From positions 92,275 to 156,274 of the forward strand of contig NZ_LGJH01000157.1 in the NCBI RefSeq assembly GCF_001298105.1: a stretch of 64,000 nt of DNA, in the 5' to 3' direction. The stretch's first letter is position 1; each line of letters begins with the position of its first letter. The notes beneath the pieces were generated by a model. That model did not search any database. It was not told the DNA's origin and worked only from the letters and a program-made list of their open reading frames with translations. Source of the stretch: Novosphingobium sp. ST904 (GTDB lineage: Bacteria; Pseudomonadota; Alphaproteobacteria; Sphingomonadales; Sphingomonadaceae). Shown one piece after another: positions 7,104-16,451 of this stretch. The position numbers and the translations under genes were made by a program.

Positions 7104-8818
7104 ATGGCTACTTCTGCCAATCCCACTCGCGATGATTTCGCGAAGATGCTTGACGATCAGCTCGGCGGCGTCGCCGATGACGGCTTCGAAGGCCGCGTCG
7201 TCAAGGGTACCGTCACCGCCATCGAAAACGACAAGGCCGTCATCGACGTGGGCCTGAAGAGCGAGGGCCGCGTTGCCCTGCGCGAATTCGCCCGCGGTGA
7301 AGACGACCACGGCCTCAAGGTCGGTGACGAAGTCGAAGTTTACGTCGACCGCGTCGAAAACGCCGACGGTGAAGCGATGCTGTCGCGCGACCGCGCACGC
7401 CGCGAAGCCGCCTGGGACAAGCTCGAAAACGAATTCGGTGAAGGCAAGCGCGTCGAAGGCGTGATCTTCGGCCGCGTCAAGGGCGGCTTCACCGTCGACC
7501 TCGACGGCGCCGTTGCCTTCCTTCCCGGCTCGCAGGTCGACATCCGCCCGGTGCGCGACGTCACCCCGCTCATGGACGTGCCGCAGCCCTTCCAGATCCT
7601 CAAGATGGACCGTCGCCGCGGCAACATCGTCGTGTCGCGCCGCGCCGTCCTCGAAGAAACGCGCGCCGAACAGCGCAGCGAGCTGATCGACAAGCTGAGC
7701 GAAGGCCAGGTCATCGAAGGCGTCGTCAAGAACATCACTGACTACGGTGCGTTCGTTGACCTCGGCGGCATCGACGGCCTGCTCCATGTCACAGACATGA
7801 GCTACAAGCGCGTCAACCACCCGAGCGAAGTGATCGCCATCGGCGACACCGTGAAGGTCCAGATCATCCGCATCAACCAGGACACCCAGCGCATCAGCCT
7901 CGGCATGAAGCAGCTGGAAAGCGATCCGTGGGAAGGCGCAGCCGTCAAGTACCCGGTCGGCGCCAAGCTGTCGGGCACTGTCACGAACATCACCGAATAC
8001 GGTGCCTTCGTGGAACTGGAAGCCGGCATCGAGGGCCTCGTCCACGTTTCGGAAATGTCCTGGACCAAGAAGAACGTCCACCCCGGCAAGATCGTCTCGA
8101 CCTCGCAGGAAGTCGAAGTGGTCGTTCTCGAAGTCGATTCGGACAAGCGCCGCATCTCGCTCGGCCTCAAGCAGGCTCAGCAGAACCCCTGGGAAGCCTT
8201 CGCCGAGAAGCACCCCGTCGGTTCGCAGGTTGAAGGCGAAGTCAAGAACGCCACTGAATTCGGCCTGTTCATCGGTCTCGACGGCGACGTCGACGGCATG
8301 GTTCACATGTCGGACATCGCCTGGGGCATCTCCGGCGAAGACGCGCTGGCTCTGCACCGCAAGGGCGAGCAGGTTTCGGCCGTGGTTCTCGACGTCGACG
8401 TGAGAAGGAACGCATCAGCCTCGGCATGAAGCAGCTTGAGCGCGGTGCTCCGGCAGCTGGCGGCGTTGCCGCAGCCGGCGGCGAAGGCGGCCTGCGTCGT
8501 GGCCAGGTCACCACCGTGACCGTCCTCGAAGTTCGCGACGGCGGTCTGGAAGTCCAGGCTGGCGACGATGGCGCCACCGGCTTCATCAAGCGTTCGGACC
8601 TCGGCCGCGATCGCGACGAGCAGCGCCCCGACCGCTTCCAGGTCGGTCAGAAGCTCGACGCCATGGTCACCGGTTTCGACCGTTCCAAGAAGCCCAACTT
8701 CTCGGTCAAGGCCCGCCAGCTGGCCGAAGAGAAGGAAGCCGTGGAACAGTACGGTTCGTCGGACTCGGGCGCTTCGCTCGGCGACATCCTCGGCGAAGCC
8801 CTCAAGAACCGTTCGTAA
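7104..8818 (+). CDS. rpsA: 30S ribosomal protein S1, apparent -1 frameshift in the last third
   Basis: S1 is the multi-OB-fold protein that brings mRNA to the 30S subunit. Repeated S1 motifs are visible, such as GVVKNITDYGAFVDLGGIDG and GTVTNITEYGAFVELEAGIE, each ending in the RISLG(M/L)KQ signature; about six domains in all. At 8401 one C is missing: restoring it gives VDVEKERISLGMKQL and joins the two frames. Restored length is about 571 residues, normal for the family. The gene is essential, so the frameshift is almost certainly an artefact. It is followed by a strong terminator and preceded by a hairpin-rich 210-bp leader. Confidence 0.96.
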
Positions 8819-8856
8819 GAACGTTCCGGGTTTCACCGCGAGGTGAATCAGTAAAG

Positions 8857-8890
8857 GCCCGTCCGGAGAAATCCGGGCGGGCTTTTGCTT
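8857..8890 (+). terminator. Intrinsic terminator of rpsA
   Basis: GCCCGTCCGG (8857-8866) pairs with CCGGGCGGGC (8873-8882), one G-U, loop of six, followed by TTTTGCTTTT. It lies about 40 bp after the rpsA stop. Confidence 0.9.
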
Positions 8891-8916
8891 TTGCGGGAAC
8901 GTGATAGGCTCCGCGC

Positions 8917-9075
8917 ATGGCGATACGAGACCTGCTGAAAACAGTCCTCGAACGTTGGGGCGTACCGATCGCCTAGGCCTTTCTGTTGGCGGCCACCTCG
9001 ATCCTGGATTTCGCCGGCTCAGCCGGCACATGCGATACTTCGCAATGCGAAGGCGGCTTCCCGATCGCCGATTGA
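8917..9075 (+). pseudogene. Small membrane-protein-like ORF interrupted by an in-frame TAG
   Basis: From ATG 8917 the frame reads MAIRDLLKTVLERWGVPIA, then TAG at 8974-8976. It resumes without a frame change as AFLLAATSILDFAGS and a Cys-containing tail ending in GGFPIAD before TGA 9073-9075. With the amber codon read as sense, the product would be 52 residues with an amphipathic N-terminus and one membrane segment. Either the ORF is not a gene, or a single substitution (for example TTG or TGG to TAG) has broken it. No relatives are known to me. Confidence 0.3.
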
Positions 9076-9106
9076 GCTCCTAAATCTCTCCCTGAGGAGA
9101 GACCCC

Positions 9107-9877
9107 ATGCTCGAAGTCCACCAGTTTCCCTGTCTCAGCGACAATTACGGCTACCTGCTGCACGATCCGGCGAGCGGCGAAACCGCTTGCATCGATACCC
9201 CGGATGCCGACGAATATCTGCGCGAGGCCGCACACAGGGGCTGGCAGATCACCCAGATCTGGAACACCCACTGGCACCCCGATCACGCTGGCGGGAATGC
9301 GGCCATCAAGGCCGTCACCAACTGCACGATCACCGCGCCGCAGGGCGATGCCGCAAGGATCGACGGCGTGGACCGCACGGTGATGCAAGGCGACGTGGTT
9401 TCGCTGGGTGACTGGAAAGCCCAGGTTATCGACGTGGGCGGCCATACGCTGGGCCACTGCGCCTACTACATTCCCGGCGCGCAAATGGCTTTCGTCGGTG
9501 ATTCGGTCTTTGCGCTGGGCTGCGGGCGCATGTTCGAAGGCGATCCGGCCCAGTTCTGGGCGAGCCTCCAGCGGATCAAGGCGCTTCCTGCGGGCACGAT
9601 GCTCTACTGCGCGCACGAATATACCGCATCGAACGCCAGGTTCGCGCTTCACGCCGACCCCGACAATGCCGAGCTGGCAGCCTATGCCGACGATATCGCC
9701 CGCGCCCGGGCGGCCGGGCTGCCCACTGTTCCGGCCAAGCTGGGCCGCGAACTGCTCACCAACCCGTTCCTGCGCGCGGACGATCCGGCGCTGCAGGCGC
9801 GCTGGGCGCCGGAAGGGTCACATGGAGACGCGGTGGCTACATTCGCGGCCCTGCGGGAAGCCAAGAACAGCTTCTGA
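9107..9877 (+). CDS. gloB: Hydroxyacylglutathione hydrolase (glyoxalase II)
   Basis: Hydrolyses S-D-lactoylglutathione to D-lactate and glutathione, the second step of methylglyoxal detoxification. Metallo-beta-lactamase fold with the binuclear metal motif THWHPDHAGG at residues 54-63, GGHTLGHCAYY (metal His) near 110, VGDSVFALGCGRMFEG (bridging Asp) near 131, and CAHEYTASNARFA near 168, which is the glyoxalase II signature. The C-terminal HAGH domain is present, giving 256 residues, a normal length. GAGGAGAG sits just upstream of the ATG. It converges on purT across a perfect hairpin. Confidence 0.97.
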   Translation: MLEVHQFPCLSDNYGYLLHDPASGETACIDTPDADEYLREAAHRGWQITQIWNTHWHPDHAGGNAAIKAVTNCTITAPQGDAARIDGVDRTVMQGDVVSLGDWKAQVIDVGGHTLGHCAYYIPGAQMAFVGDSVFALGCGRMFEGDPAQFWASLQRIKALPAGTMLYCAHEYTASNARFALHADPDNAELAAYADDIARARAAGLPTVPAKLGRELLTNPFLRADDPALQARWAPEGSHGDAVATFAALREAKNSF

Positions 9878-9880
9878 GGC

Positions 9881-9903
9881 GGCAGGGGAGCGGCTCCCCT
9901 GCC
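9881..9903. terminator. Perfect hairpin between convergent gloB and purT
   Basis: GGCAGGGGAG (9881-9890) pairs perfectly with CTCCCCTGCC (9894-9903) around a CGG loop. It lies directly between two convergent stops, but there is no T-run on either side, so intrinsic termination is inferred from position. Confidence 0.5.
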
Positions 9904-9909
9904 CTCCCC

Positions 9910-11075
9910 TTATTCGTAAACGATGCGCACTTTCGCGGCGGCTTCCGCCGCGATCCGGCGTGCGCTGTCCGTATCTCCGGCGAGCGCCAGCGTCGCGCCC
10001 ATCCGGCGATAGGGCCGCGTCGTGGGCTTGGCGAAAAGGCGCAGGTCCACTTGGCCGCCCGGCGTCGCCAGCGCATCTGCCTGGCCTTCGTAAGCGAAGG
10101 AATCGGACACCCGGTCAGCCAGGATCACCGCCGAGGCGCTGGGCCCATGCAGGGTGATTTCCGGGATCGGCAGGCCGAGAATCGCGCGCGCGTGGAGGTC
10201 GAACTCGGAAAGGTTCTGCGAGATGAGCGTGACCATCCCGGTATCGTGCGGGCGCGGCGAGAGCTCGGAGAAGATCACATCCTCGCCCTTCACGAAGAAC
10301 TCCACGCCGAAGATGCCGTAACCGCCAAGATCGTCCACGACCTTGCGCGCCATGTCCTGTGCATCGGCGATGGCGGAAGGCGCCATCGGCGTCGGCTGCC
10401 AGGATTCCTGGTAATCGCCGCGCTCCTGTCGGTGGCCGATCGGCGGGCAGAACGTGACGCCCTCGCGGCTGCGCACGGTCAGGAGGGTGATCTCGTAATC
10501 GAAATCGACGAACTCCTCCACGATCACGCGCGCACGGTCACCGCGCATGTTGGACACGGCGTAGTCCCACGCCTTCTCCAGATCGGCGGCCTCGCGCACC
10601 GTGCTCTGGCCCTTGCCCGATGACGACATGACCGGCTTGATGACGCAAGGAAGACCCGTGTGCGCGGCGCCGGCCATGACCTCATCCAGGTTCTCGGCAT
10701 AGCGATAGCGCGAAGTCCGCAGGCCGAGTTCCGTCGCCGCCACTTCGCGGATACGGTCGCGGTTCATCGTCATCTGGGTCGCGCGCGCGGACGGCACGAC
10801 GCAGAAACCCTCGGCCTCCACTTCCGCCAGCACCTCGGTGCGGATCGCCTCAACCTCGGGGACGATGAAATCGGGCCGGTGCTTCTCGATGGCGGCACGC
10901 AGCGCTCGCCATCGAGCATGGAGAACACCTCGAACTGGTCCGCCACCTGCATGGCAGGCGCGCCCTCATAAGCGTCGCAGGCCACGACCTGACAGCCGAG
11001 CCGCTTGGCCGAGATCACGAATTCGCGGCCCAGTTCGCCCGAGCCGAGCAACAGGATCTTCGCGGTGAATGCCAT
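9910..11075 (-). CDS. purT: Formate-dependent GAR transformylase PurT, apparent -1 frameshift
   Basis: Makes formyl-GAR from GAR, formate and ATP in purine synthesis, the folate-independent alternative to PurN. The N-terminus KILLLGSGELGREFVISAKR is typical of PurT, and DAYEGAPAMQVAD follows. The ATP-grasp domain shows MTMNRDRIREVAA, KPVMSSSGKGQS and FGVEFFVKGEDVIFSELSPR. A missing base after 10902 splits it; restoring it rebuilds DGERLRAAIEKHRPDFIVPE. Restored length is about 388 residues. It is a monocistron divergent from nothing obvious and converges on gloB. Purine genes purB and purF are also in this window but not linked to it. Confidence 0.93.
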
Positions 11076-11139
11076 GGGGGCCGTCCTTTCGTCTGGTGTC
11101 CGGCGACAAGGGATGGGTCGCCAATTCGATCATCCGGGC

Positions 11140-12500
11140 CTAGAGCAGCGTACCGGATAGAATGGCAAGCGCGATGGTGAAATAGATCACCAGCCCCGTG
11201 ACATCCACGAGCGTCGCGACGAACGGGGCCGATGCACTGGCCGGATCGAAGCCCAGCTTCTGGAGCAGGAACGGCAGCATCGAGCCCGCCAGCGAACCGA
11301 ACGTCACGATCCCTACAAGACCTGCCGAAACAGTGGTCGCGATCAGGATCCAGTGGCTGCCGTAATCATAGAAGCCCAGCGCCTGCCACGCGGCGATGCG
11401 CACGAAGCCCACCGTACCGAGGATGGCGCCCAGCACCATGCCCGCCGGCAGTTCGCGCAGCGCCACGCGCCACCAGTCGCGCAGGCGCACCTGGCCGACC
11501 GCAAGCGCCCGGATGATGAGCGAGGTCGCCTGGCTGCCGCTGTTGCCGCCCGAACTCATGATCAGCGGGATGAACAGCGTCAGCACCACTGCACGGGCCA
11601 GTTCGTTCTCGAAATGCTGCATGGCACTGGCGGTGAGCATTTCCGAAACGAACAGCACGCTGAGCCAGCCCGCGCGTTTGCGGATCATCTCGAAGAAGCC
11701 GGTTTCGAGATAGGGACGGTCGAACGCCTCCAGTCCGCCGAACTTCTGGACGTCCTCGGTATGCTCGGCCACCAGCGCGTCAAGCACGTCATCCACGGTG
11801 ACGATCCCGAGGGGCCGCCCCTCGTCGTCCACCACCGGCAGTGCAAGAAGATCGTGACGCCGGATGAGGTGAGCCACCTCCTCGCGGTCGGTGCCGGGCG
11901 TCACCGTTACCGGCTCCCGGTCCCGGGCAAGGTCGATCGCCGGCGAATCGGGCTGTGCGGCGATCAGGCGGCGCAGCGAGATCGTGGCATCGAGGCGGCC
12001 CCGCTCGTCGAGAAGGAACACCGAATAGACCGTCTCGCGGCTGCGCTCCACCGTACGGATGAGATCGAGAACTTCAGCCACGCTGGCGGAAATCCGTGCG
12101 GCGACGAACTCCGTCGTCATCATGCCGCCGGCGCTGTCTTCCGGCCATGCCAGCAGGCTGCGCAGCGAAGTGCGCACTTCGGGAGCAAGGGCACCGAGGA
12201 GCTGGCCAGCCACGGCTTCGTCCATTTCGGCAAGCACGTCGGCGGCCCGGTCTTCCGCCATCTGCGCAAGAAGCTGGACGGCGCGCGGCTGCGGCAGCAA
12301 GGCCAAGACATCGGGAGCCGCCGAGAATTCGGGCCGGTCAAGCACGGCCACGGCGCGCACGTCGCCATGCGGCCGAGCTTGGCGGCAGCGGCCTGCGGCG
12401 CCAGCGCCTGAAGCATCTCGACGATATCGGCAATATAGAGCCCGCTCTTGGCGGGACGGGCACCGGCCGTCACGCCGGCGAAGAGGTCGTTCACCATCAT
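11140..12500 (-). CDS. mgtE: Magnesium transporter MgtE, apparent -1 frameshift near codon 45
   Basis: Mg2+ channel-transporter: cytosolic N domain (superhelical, about residues 1-130), two CBS domains (about 140-260, with LPVVDDEGRPLGIVTVDDVL), a connecting helix, then five membrane helices containing the pore signature PLIMSSGGNSGSQATSLI. A missing base after 12363 separates the first 45 residues (MMVNDLFAGVTAGARPAK...) from the rest; restoring it gives GRMADVRAVAVLDRPEF. Restored length is about 453 residues. The start ATG 12500 has AAAGG upstream. No Mg2+ riboswitch was recognised upstream. Confidence 0.92.
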
Positions 12501-12713
12501 CACACCTTTCGTCCGCACGACCCGGGCGGACGACGGCCAGCGAGAACTAGCGGACGACCTCCGGGCGTGCGGTCCTACTGGAACTGTCGCTTGACATGTC
12601 CTCGCTTCCTGAAACACCGCAGCAACATGGGCTGCGCGGGCGTCGCTCTGATCCCAAACGCAGCGCCCGTCAACTCCCGATCACGCTCCCGCCGGACATG
12701 ACCGGACGCGGGA

Positions 12714-12745
12714 CACAAAAAAGCCCCCGTGCAGCGCACGGAGGC
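12714..12745 (-). terminator. Intrinsic terminator of the ATP synthase F0 operon
   Basis: On the minus strand, GCCTCCGTGC pairs with GCACGGGGGC (one mismatch) around a three-base loop, followed by six or more T residues. It lies 30 bp beyond the atpF stop. Confidence 0.88.
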
Positions 12746-12774
12746 CTTTTGCTTCGCAGCCGATCCGGAAAAGA

Positions 12775-13368
12775 TCAGATTCCGGCGATTGCCTGATCGA
12801 CCAGCGCCTTGTCGGCATCCGCCGAATGGTTGGTCTTGATAAGGCCCCGCGCTGCCGCGGCAGCGGCGGCAGCGGCTTGCTGGCGCAGTTCGGTGACGGC
12901 GGCACGTTCGACGGCGCCGATCTTGTCCTGGGCCATCTTCTCGCGGCGGGCGATGACATCGGTCGTATCGGCCTGAGCCTTGGCGACGATGGTTTCCGCT
13001 TCGTGACGGGCATGGTCGAGCATGGCCGCGGCGTCCTTTTCGGCGCTCGCGATCTTGTCGGCATATTCCTTGCGCAGCGCTTCCGCTTCGGCGCGCAGAG
13101 TCGTGGCTTCGGCAAGCTGCGCCTTGATCTCGGCAATCTTGCTGTCGAGACCGCCGGAGATCATCTTCGGCAGCCCTTTCCAGAGCATGATCGCGATGAG
13201 CACCAGCATCGAGGCGCTGACGACCGCAACCGGCGGGGCGACACCCAGCAGCAGCGGTTCAGCATGATGCTCCACGCCGGCCTGGGTTCCTGCCATCTCG
13301 GCGCCTTCGTGGGACGTACCCTCGGCGACGACGGTGTCCGTGGTGGACAGCTCAGTGTTCTCAGCCAT
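12775..13368 (-). CDS. atpF: ATP synthase F0 subunit b
   Basis: Peripheral-stalk subunit linking the membrane motor to F1. From ATG 13368 the 197-residue product has an acidic N-terminal extension (MAENTELSTTDTVVAEG), a single membrane helix at about residues 49-68 (APPVAVVSASMLVLIAIML) and a long Ala/Glu/Lys-rich coiled coil. The start is fixed by an 8-bp overlap with the b' gene stop (ATGGCTGA), suggesting coupled translation. The order a-c-b'-b is the standard alphaproteobacterial F0 operon. An unusually long polar N-terminus before the helix is common in sphingomonads, to my recollection. Confidence 0.95.
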   Translation of the reverse strand: MAENTELSTTDTVVAEGTSHEGAEMAGTQAGVEHHAEPLLLGVAPPVAVVSASMLVLIAIMLWKGLPKMISGGLDSKIAEIKAQLAEATTLRAEAEALRKEYADKIASAEKDAAAMLDHARHEAETIVAKAQADTTDVIARREKMAQDKIGAVERAAVTELRQQAAAAAAAAARGLIKTNHSADADKALVDQAIAGI

Positions 13369-13855
13369 GGACCAGGTTCTCCTTAACGGCGGAACGAACC
13401 GCACCGTCGTCAAGAGTCAGGCCGGCAATGCGGCTGACGATCTCGCGTGCGGCGTCGGCGGCGACGTCCTCGATCTCGGCGGCGGCCGAACGGCGTGCCT
13501 GCGAGATACGGGTTTCGGCTTCGGCGAGCGTGGCGTCGATTGCCACCTGCGCGGTCGCGAGGCGCTCGGTCGTGACGGCAGCGGCCTTGGCGCGGGCTTC
13601 CGCGATAAGGGCCTGCGCCTCGGCGCGGTTAGCGTTCTCACGCGTGCGCCAAGCTTCCTCTTCCGCATCGGCCGATGCGCGGAAGCGCTCGGCGGCGGCG
13701 AGGTCGTCGGCAATCTGCTTGTCGCGCTGCGCGACCGTATCCATGACCTTGGGAACCATTCCCCGTCCAACGACGAAGAACGTGAAGCCGAAGAAGATCA
13801 GCATCCAGAAGATCTGGCTGGAATAAGTCGCGGCTAGCTGTGCGATCTGAGGCAT
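13361..13855 (-). CDS. ATP synthase F0 subunit b' (second peripheral-stalk subunit)
   Basis: 164 residues: a short N-terminus MPQIAQLAATYSSQIFWMLI whose membrane helix spans about residues 12-32, then a charged coiled coil rich in Ala, Glu and Arg. Photosynthetic and many other alphaproteobacteria have two diverged b subunits (b and b') forming a heterodimeric stalk, and this gene precedes b as expected. It is variously named atpG, atpX or atpF2. It lies about 100 bp after the c-subunit gene and overlaps the b gene start by 8 bp. Confidence 0.95.
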   Translation of the reverse strand: MPQIAQLAATYSSQIFWMLIFFGFTFFVVGRGMVPKVMDTVAQRDKQIADDLAAAERFRASADAEEEAWRTRENANRAEAQALIAEARAKAAAVTTERLATAQVAIDATLAEAETRISQARRSAAAEIEDVAADAAREIVSRIAGLTLDDGAVRSAVKENLVHG

Positions 13856-13957
13856 GGGTCCGCCCTGTCTCGAAGTGGCCGATAGAATTCTTGCATCCGG
13901 TGATCCGGCCGCCTCACCAAAGGGTTCGGGCAGCCGGACCGGATCAGTGGCGCGCGA

Positions 13958-14182
13958 TCAGGCGAAGATCAGCAGCGCGGCAACGACGAACGACAGCAGA
14001 CCGAGAAGTTCGGCACCGGCGAAGCCGATGAAGAGACGGCCCTGCTGGGCATCAGCGGCGCCCGGATTGCGCAGCGCGCCTTCGAGGAACTTCGCGAAAA
14101 CGCTACCCACGCCGATCGAGGCGAGGCCGCAACCGATTGCGGCGAAACCAGCACCAAGCAGCTTTGCAGCTTCTGCGTCCAT
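13958..14182 (-). CDS. atpE: ATP synthase F0 subunit c
   Basis: 74-residue proteolipid that forms the rotor ring. Begins MDAEAAKLLGAGFAAIG; two helices are separated by the polar loop with the conserved EGALRNPGA, and the second helix carries the ion-binding acid in IGFAGAELLGLLSFV (Glu near residue 60). The start at 14182 follows AAGGGAG in good position; the frame is open further upstream but without homology. Expressed from the same transcript as subunits a, b' and b, where its higher stoichiometry is usually set by its strong ribosome binding site. Confidence 0.97.
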   Translation of the reverse strand: MDAEAAKLLGAGFAAIGCGLASIGVGSVFAKFLEGALRNPGAADAQQGRLFIGFAGAELLGLLSFVVAALLIFA

Positions 14183-14223
14183 TTCAAAAACTCCCTTTGG
14201 AAAACTCGAGTGAGACTGAAAAA

Positions 14224-15009
14224 TCAGTGAAGATTCTCGGCGTCGTTGAGATAGACGCAAGTGAGAAGAGCGAAAACATAGGCCTGGATACCGGCAACCA
14301 GCAGCTCGAGAGCGCAGATGCCGACCATCAGGATGAAGCTGGGCAGCCCGGCGATGGCGAAGAGGCCGATACCGGCATTGCCCGAGCTGATGACGAAGCT
14401 CGAAAGAACCTCAAGAAGGACGTGGCCGGCCATCATCGCGACGAAAAGACGCAGGCCGAGGCTGAACGGGCGCACCAGGAAGGAGATCAGTTCCACGCAG
14501 AAGATCAGCGGGATCATGATCACCGGAGTGCCGTGCGGCACGAACAGCGAGAAGAAGTGCAGCTTGTGCTTCGCGAAACCGACGATGATGACGATCGCGA
14601 AGGAAAGCACCGCAAGAACGCCCGTGGCCGAGAAGTGGCTGGTGAACGTGAAGGCATGGAGACCGATCACGCCCAGCGGCAGCAGGCCGAGGAAGTTCGC
14701 GAAGAGAATGAACATGAACAGCGAGAAGATGTACGGAACGTACTTCTTGCCGCCGGGGCCGACGTTCGCAGCCAGCATGCCGTCGATGAAGCCGGTGAAG
14801 GTTTCCACCGCCATCTGCCAACGACCGGGCACGAGCTGGCGCTTCATGCCGCCCGCAACGAAGAACGCCAGCGTGACGGCGGCAATCGCCATCCACAGCG
14901 TGCTGTTGGTGAAGGCGATGTTGTAACCGGCGATGCTCCAGCCTTCCGAGCCGAACAACGGCTGGATGCTGAACTGGTGCATCGGATCGACCTTCGCTTC
15001 GGCTGCCAC
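14224..15009 (-). CDS. atpB: ATP synthase F0 subunit a
   Basis: Membrane stator subunit with the proton half-channels. About 261 residues from a GTG start at 15009 (MAAEAKVDPMHQFSIQPLFG). AGGGA seven bases upstream supports this start over the open frame to 15066. Several membrane helices are clear; the essential arginine lies in VRPFSLGLRLFVAMMAGH near residue 185, and the C-terminal helix GLPSFILMVGICALELLVAG follows. It sits between atpI (53 bp upstream) and atpE (41 bp downstream). Confidence 0.96.
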   Translation of the reverse strand: MAAEAKVDPMHQFSIQPLFGSEGWSIAGYNIAFTNSTLWMAIAAVTLAFFVAGGMKRQLVPGRWQMAVETFTGFIDGMLAANVGPGGKKYVPYIFSLFMFILFANFLGLLPLGVIGLHAFTFTSHFSATGVLAVLSFAIVIIVGFAKHKLHFFSLFVPHGTPVIMIPLIFCVELISFLVRPFSLGLRLFVAMMAGHVLLEVLSSFVISSGNAGIGLFAIAGLPSFILMVGICALELLVAGIQAYVFALLTCVYLNDAENLH

Positions 15010-15062
15010 GCGAATATCCCTGTCGCCAATGAACGACAGCGCCCTAATCCACCCCCCTTGGG

Positions 15063-15383
15063 TCAATCCGGGCGCCGGTTCGAATTCCTGATAATATTCC
15101 TGAAGGCAACGAATATTCCGAGGAACATCATTACCATCAGACCCCAGGGCGATGTTCCGGCAAAGTGATCAATCACCCAGCCAAGAAACAGACCACCGGC
15201 AACCCCACCGAGCAAGTCGGCCAGAACGCGGTTTCCGGCACGATAGGCATCGTCCGTTTCCGCGCCCGCGACCGGCTTCTGACGCTTCGCCTCCCGCTCA
15301 CGAAGGGCTTTGAGCCGATCGTCCAGCGAATCGAGGCGCGCATCCTCGCCGACAGGTTCCCGTGCGGACGGCTCGTCGTTCAT
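15063..15383 (-). CDS. atpI: AtpZ/AtpI family protein (ATP synthase assembly factor)
   Basis: 106 residues. A polar, charged N-terminal half (with DDRLKALREREAKRQK, probably helical) is followed by two membrane helices: VLADLLGGVAGGLFLGWVID and SPWGLMVMMFLGIFVAFRNI. The glycine-rich first helix is typical of AtpZ/AtpI proteins encoded at the head of F0 operons and implicated in c-ring assembly or Mg2+ supply. It is the first gene of the atp cluster here; the F1 genes are elsewhere, as is usual in alphaproteobacteria. Confidence 0.9.
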   Translation of the reverse strand: MNDEPSAREPVGEDARLDSLDDRLKALREREAKRQKPVAGAETDDAYRAGNRVLADLLGGVAGGLFLGWVIDHFAGTSPWGLMVMMFLGIFVAFRNIIRNSNRRPD

Positions 15384-15694
15384 GTCAGGCTCCTCCTCTC
15401 AAACGAATAGGAACGTAATGACGCGTTCAACGGCTGCCCGCCGAGGGCGCCGCCCCCTTAGGGTGGGGCTATTCTTGAGTCAACCATGGCACGAGGCGCG
15501 CGGCAACAGTTGTTCACACGCGACGGCGTGTGTCCAAGTGTCGATCAGGCTGCGGAAGTGGTGCCTTGCGGACAATACCGCAAGGACGATGCCGAAGAAA
15601 ATCCTCAAGAACGCGCCGAACGTCCGCCGGGATATTCAGCTCGGGAGGAAGCCCGGCCGCTCGCCTTCGCGAACGCGGCGCTCTTCGACATACG
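15384..15694. other. Intergenic region upstream of the atp operon
   Basis: No convincing gene. A possible atp promoter on the minus strand is TTGACT (15478-15483) with a 17-bp spacer to TAAGGG (15455-15460); the -10 is poor. The short frames between 15486 and 15729 on either strand have no family features and look random. Confidence 0.35.
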
Positions 15695-15724
15695 AAAAAG
15701 GGCGACCGGAAAACCGGCCGCCCT
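15695..15724 (-). terminator. Intrinsic terminator of the ydbH-ynbE-ydbL operon
   Basis: On the minus strand, GGGCGGCCGG pairs with CCGGTCGCCC (one G-U) around a TTTT loop, followed by five T residues. It lies about 45 bp after the ydbL stop. Confidence 0.85.
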
Positions 15725-15768
15725 TTCAATGTTCATTAGACGCTGTCGATATCAGCGCCAGCCCGATA

Positions 15769-16164
15769 TCAGGGGCAGCGTGCATCGCGCTCCGGCGCTC
15801 CGGCGCCGCGAACCTTCCACGAACCATCGGGGGCCTGATACTTTTCGCCCGGCTGGGTCTGCGAGATCAGGCGGCATGCCGTGGCAAAGGCATATTCCTC
15901 GATCGTGCTCTTGCCCGCGGCCTTTTCGGTGTAGATCGCGCGCCGCTTGTTGTTGAGGTCACGAACCATGGCGCGGATATCGGCGGAAGGCGCTCCGATC
16001 ACGCCGAGATAACCGTCCTTCTGTTCGCCCACCTGCCCTGCGGCACGGGCTGCGGCATAGGCCGGGTCGCGCCCTTCCTGCGCCAGCGCGCCGCTACCGG
16101 CACCAAGTGCCAGCGCAATCGCACCCAGATAGGCGACGGGACTGCTGAAACGGATCTTGCTCAT
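15769..16164 (-). CDS. ydbL: YdbL family periplasmic protein
   Basis: 131 residues with a signal peptide (SSPVAYLGAIALALGAGSGALAQ, cleavage near residue 29) and a DUF1318/YdbL domain: GYLGVIGAPSADIRAMVRDL and NNKRRAIYTEKAAGKSTIEE. In E. coli, YdbL works with YdbH and YnbE, an envelope-spanning lipid-transport system, and has been proposed to chaperone YnbE. Here the three genes are fused end to end: the ydbL ATG overlaps the ynbE stop by one base (TGATG). The C-terminus (WKVRGAGAPERDARCP) includes a cysteine not needed for the family. Last gene of the operon. Confidence 0.9.
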   Translation of the reverse strand: MSKIRFSSPVAYLGAIALALGAGSGALAQEGRDPAYAAARAAGQVGEQKDGYLGVIGAPSADIRAMVRDLNNKRRAIYTEKAAGKSTIEEYAFATACRLISQTQPGEKYQAPDGSWKVRGAGAPERDARCP

Positions 16165-16451
16165 CAGAATACGCCTTCGTTTTCCTTGATCGTGTTCTCC
16201 GCGTCCTGGGAGAGACGATAGATAACTTCCTGCCTGATGTTGATGTTGAGTTCGATCACGATCGGCTTGTCGGGCGCGCTCACATTCACGCATCCGCCCA
16301 GCATCGATCCCAGACCCATCACCACCATCAGGGCGCGAACGGCGCGCCTGCCGGACCGAAAGGGAACCTGCTGCGGGTTGTGGAGTGCCTGGCTCATCAT
16401 CGCCGGACTTGTCGCAGCCGGAGTGCTTCCGGTCAATTCCAGGGCCTTCAT
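16164..16451 (-). CDS. ynbE: YnbE family lipoprotein
   Basis: 95 residues. Lipobox SMLGGC at about residues 49-54 after a hydrophobic stretch, then the family core NVSAPDKPIVIELNINIRQE, a pattern characteristic of YnbE, which in E. coli forms the outer-membrane-side piece of the YdbH bridge. The start at 16451 overlaps the ydbH stop as ATGA, which supports it. It leaves an unusually long, partly basic stretch (about 35 residues) before the signal peptide, so an internal start nearer residue 18-19 remains possible. Confidence 0.88.
   Translation of the reverse strand: MKALELTGSTPAATSPAMMSQALHNPQQVPFRSGRRAVRALMVVMGLGSMLGGCVNVSAPDKPIVIELNINIRQEVIYRLSQDAENTIKENEGVF

Noticed and set aside
12501..12713. 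Magnesium riboswitch (M-box) upstream of mgtE
   Set aside because: I could not find the conserved M-box elements in the short leader; M-box is mainly a Gram-positive element.
15514..15729. 71-codon minus-strand frame upstream of the atp operon
   Set aside because: Arg/Pro-rich, no ribosome binding site, and it overlaps the ydbL terminator.
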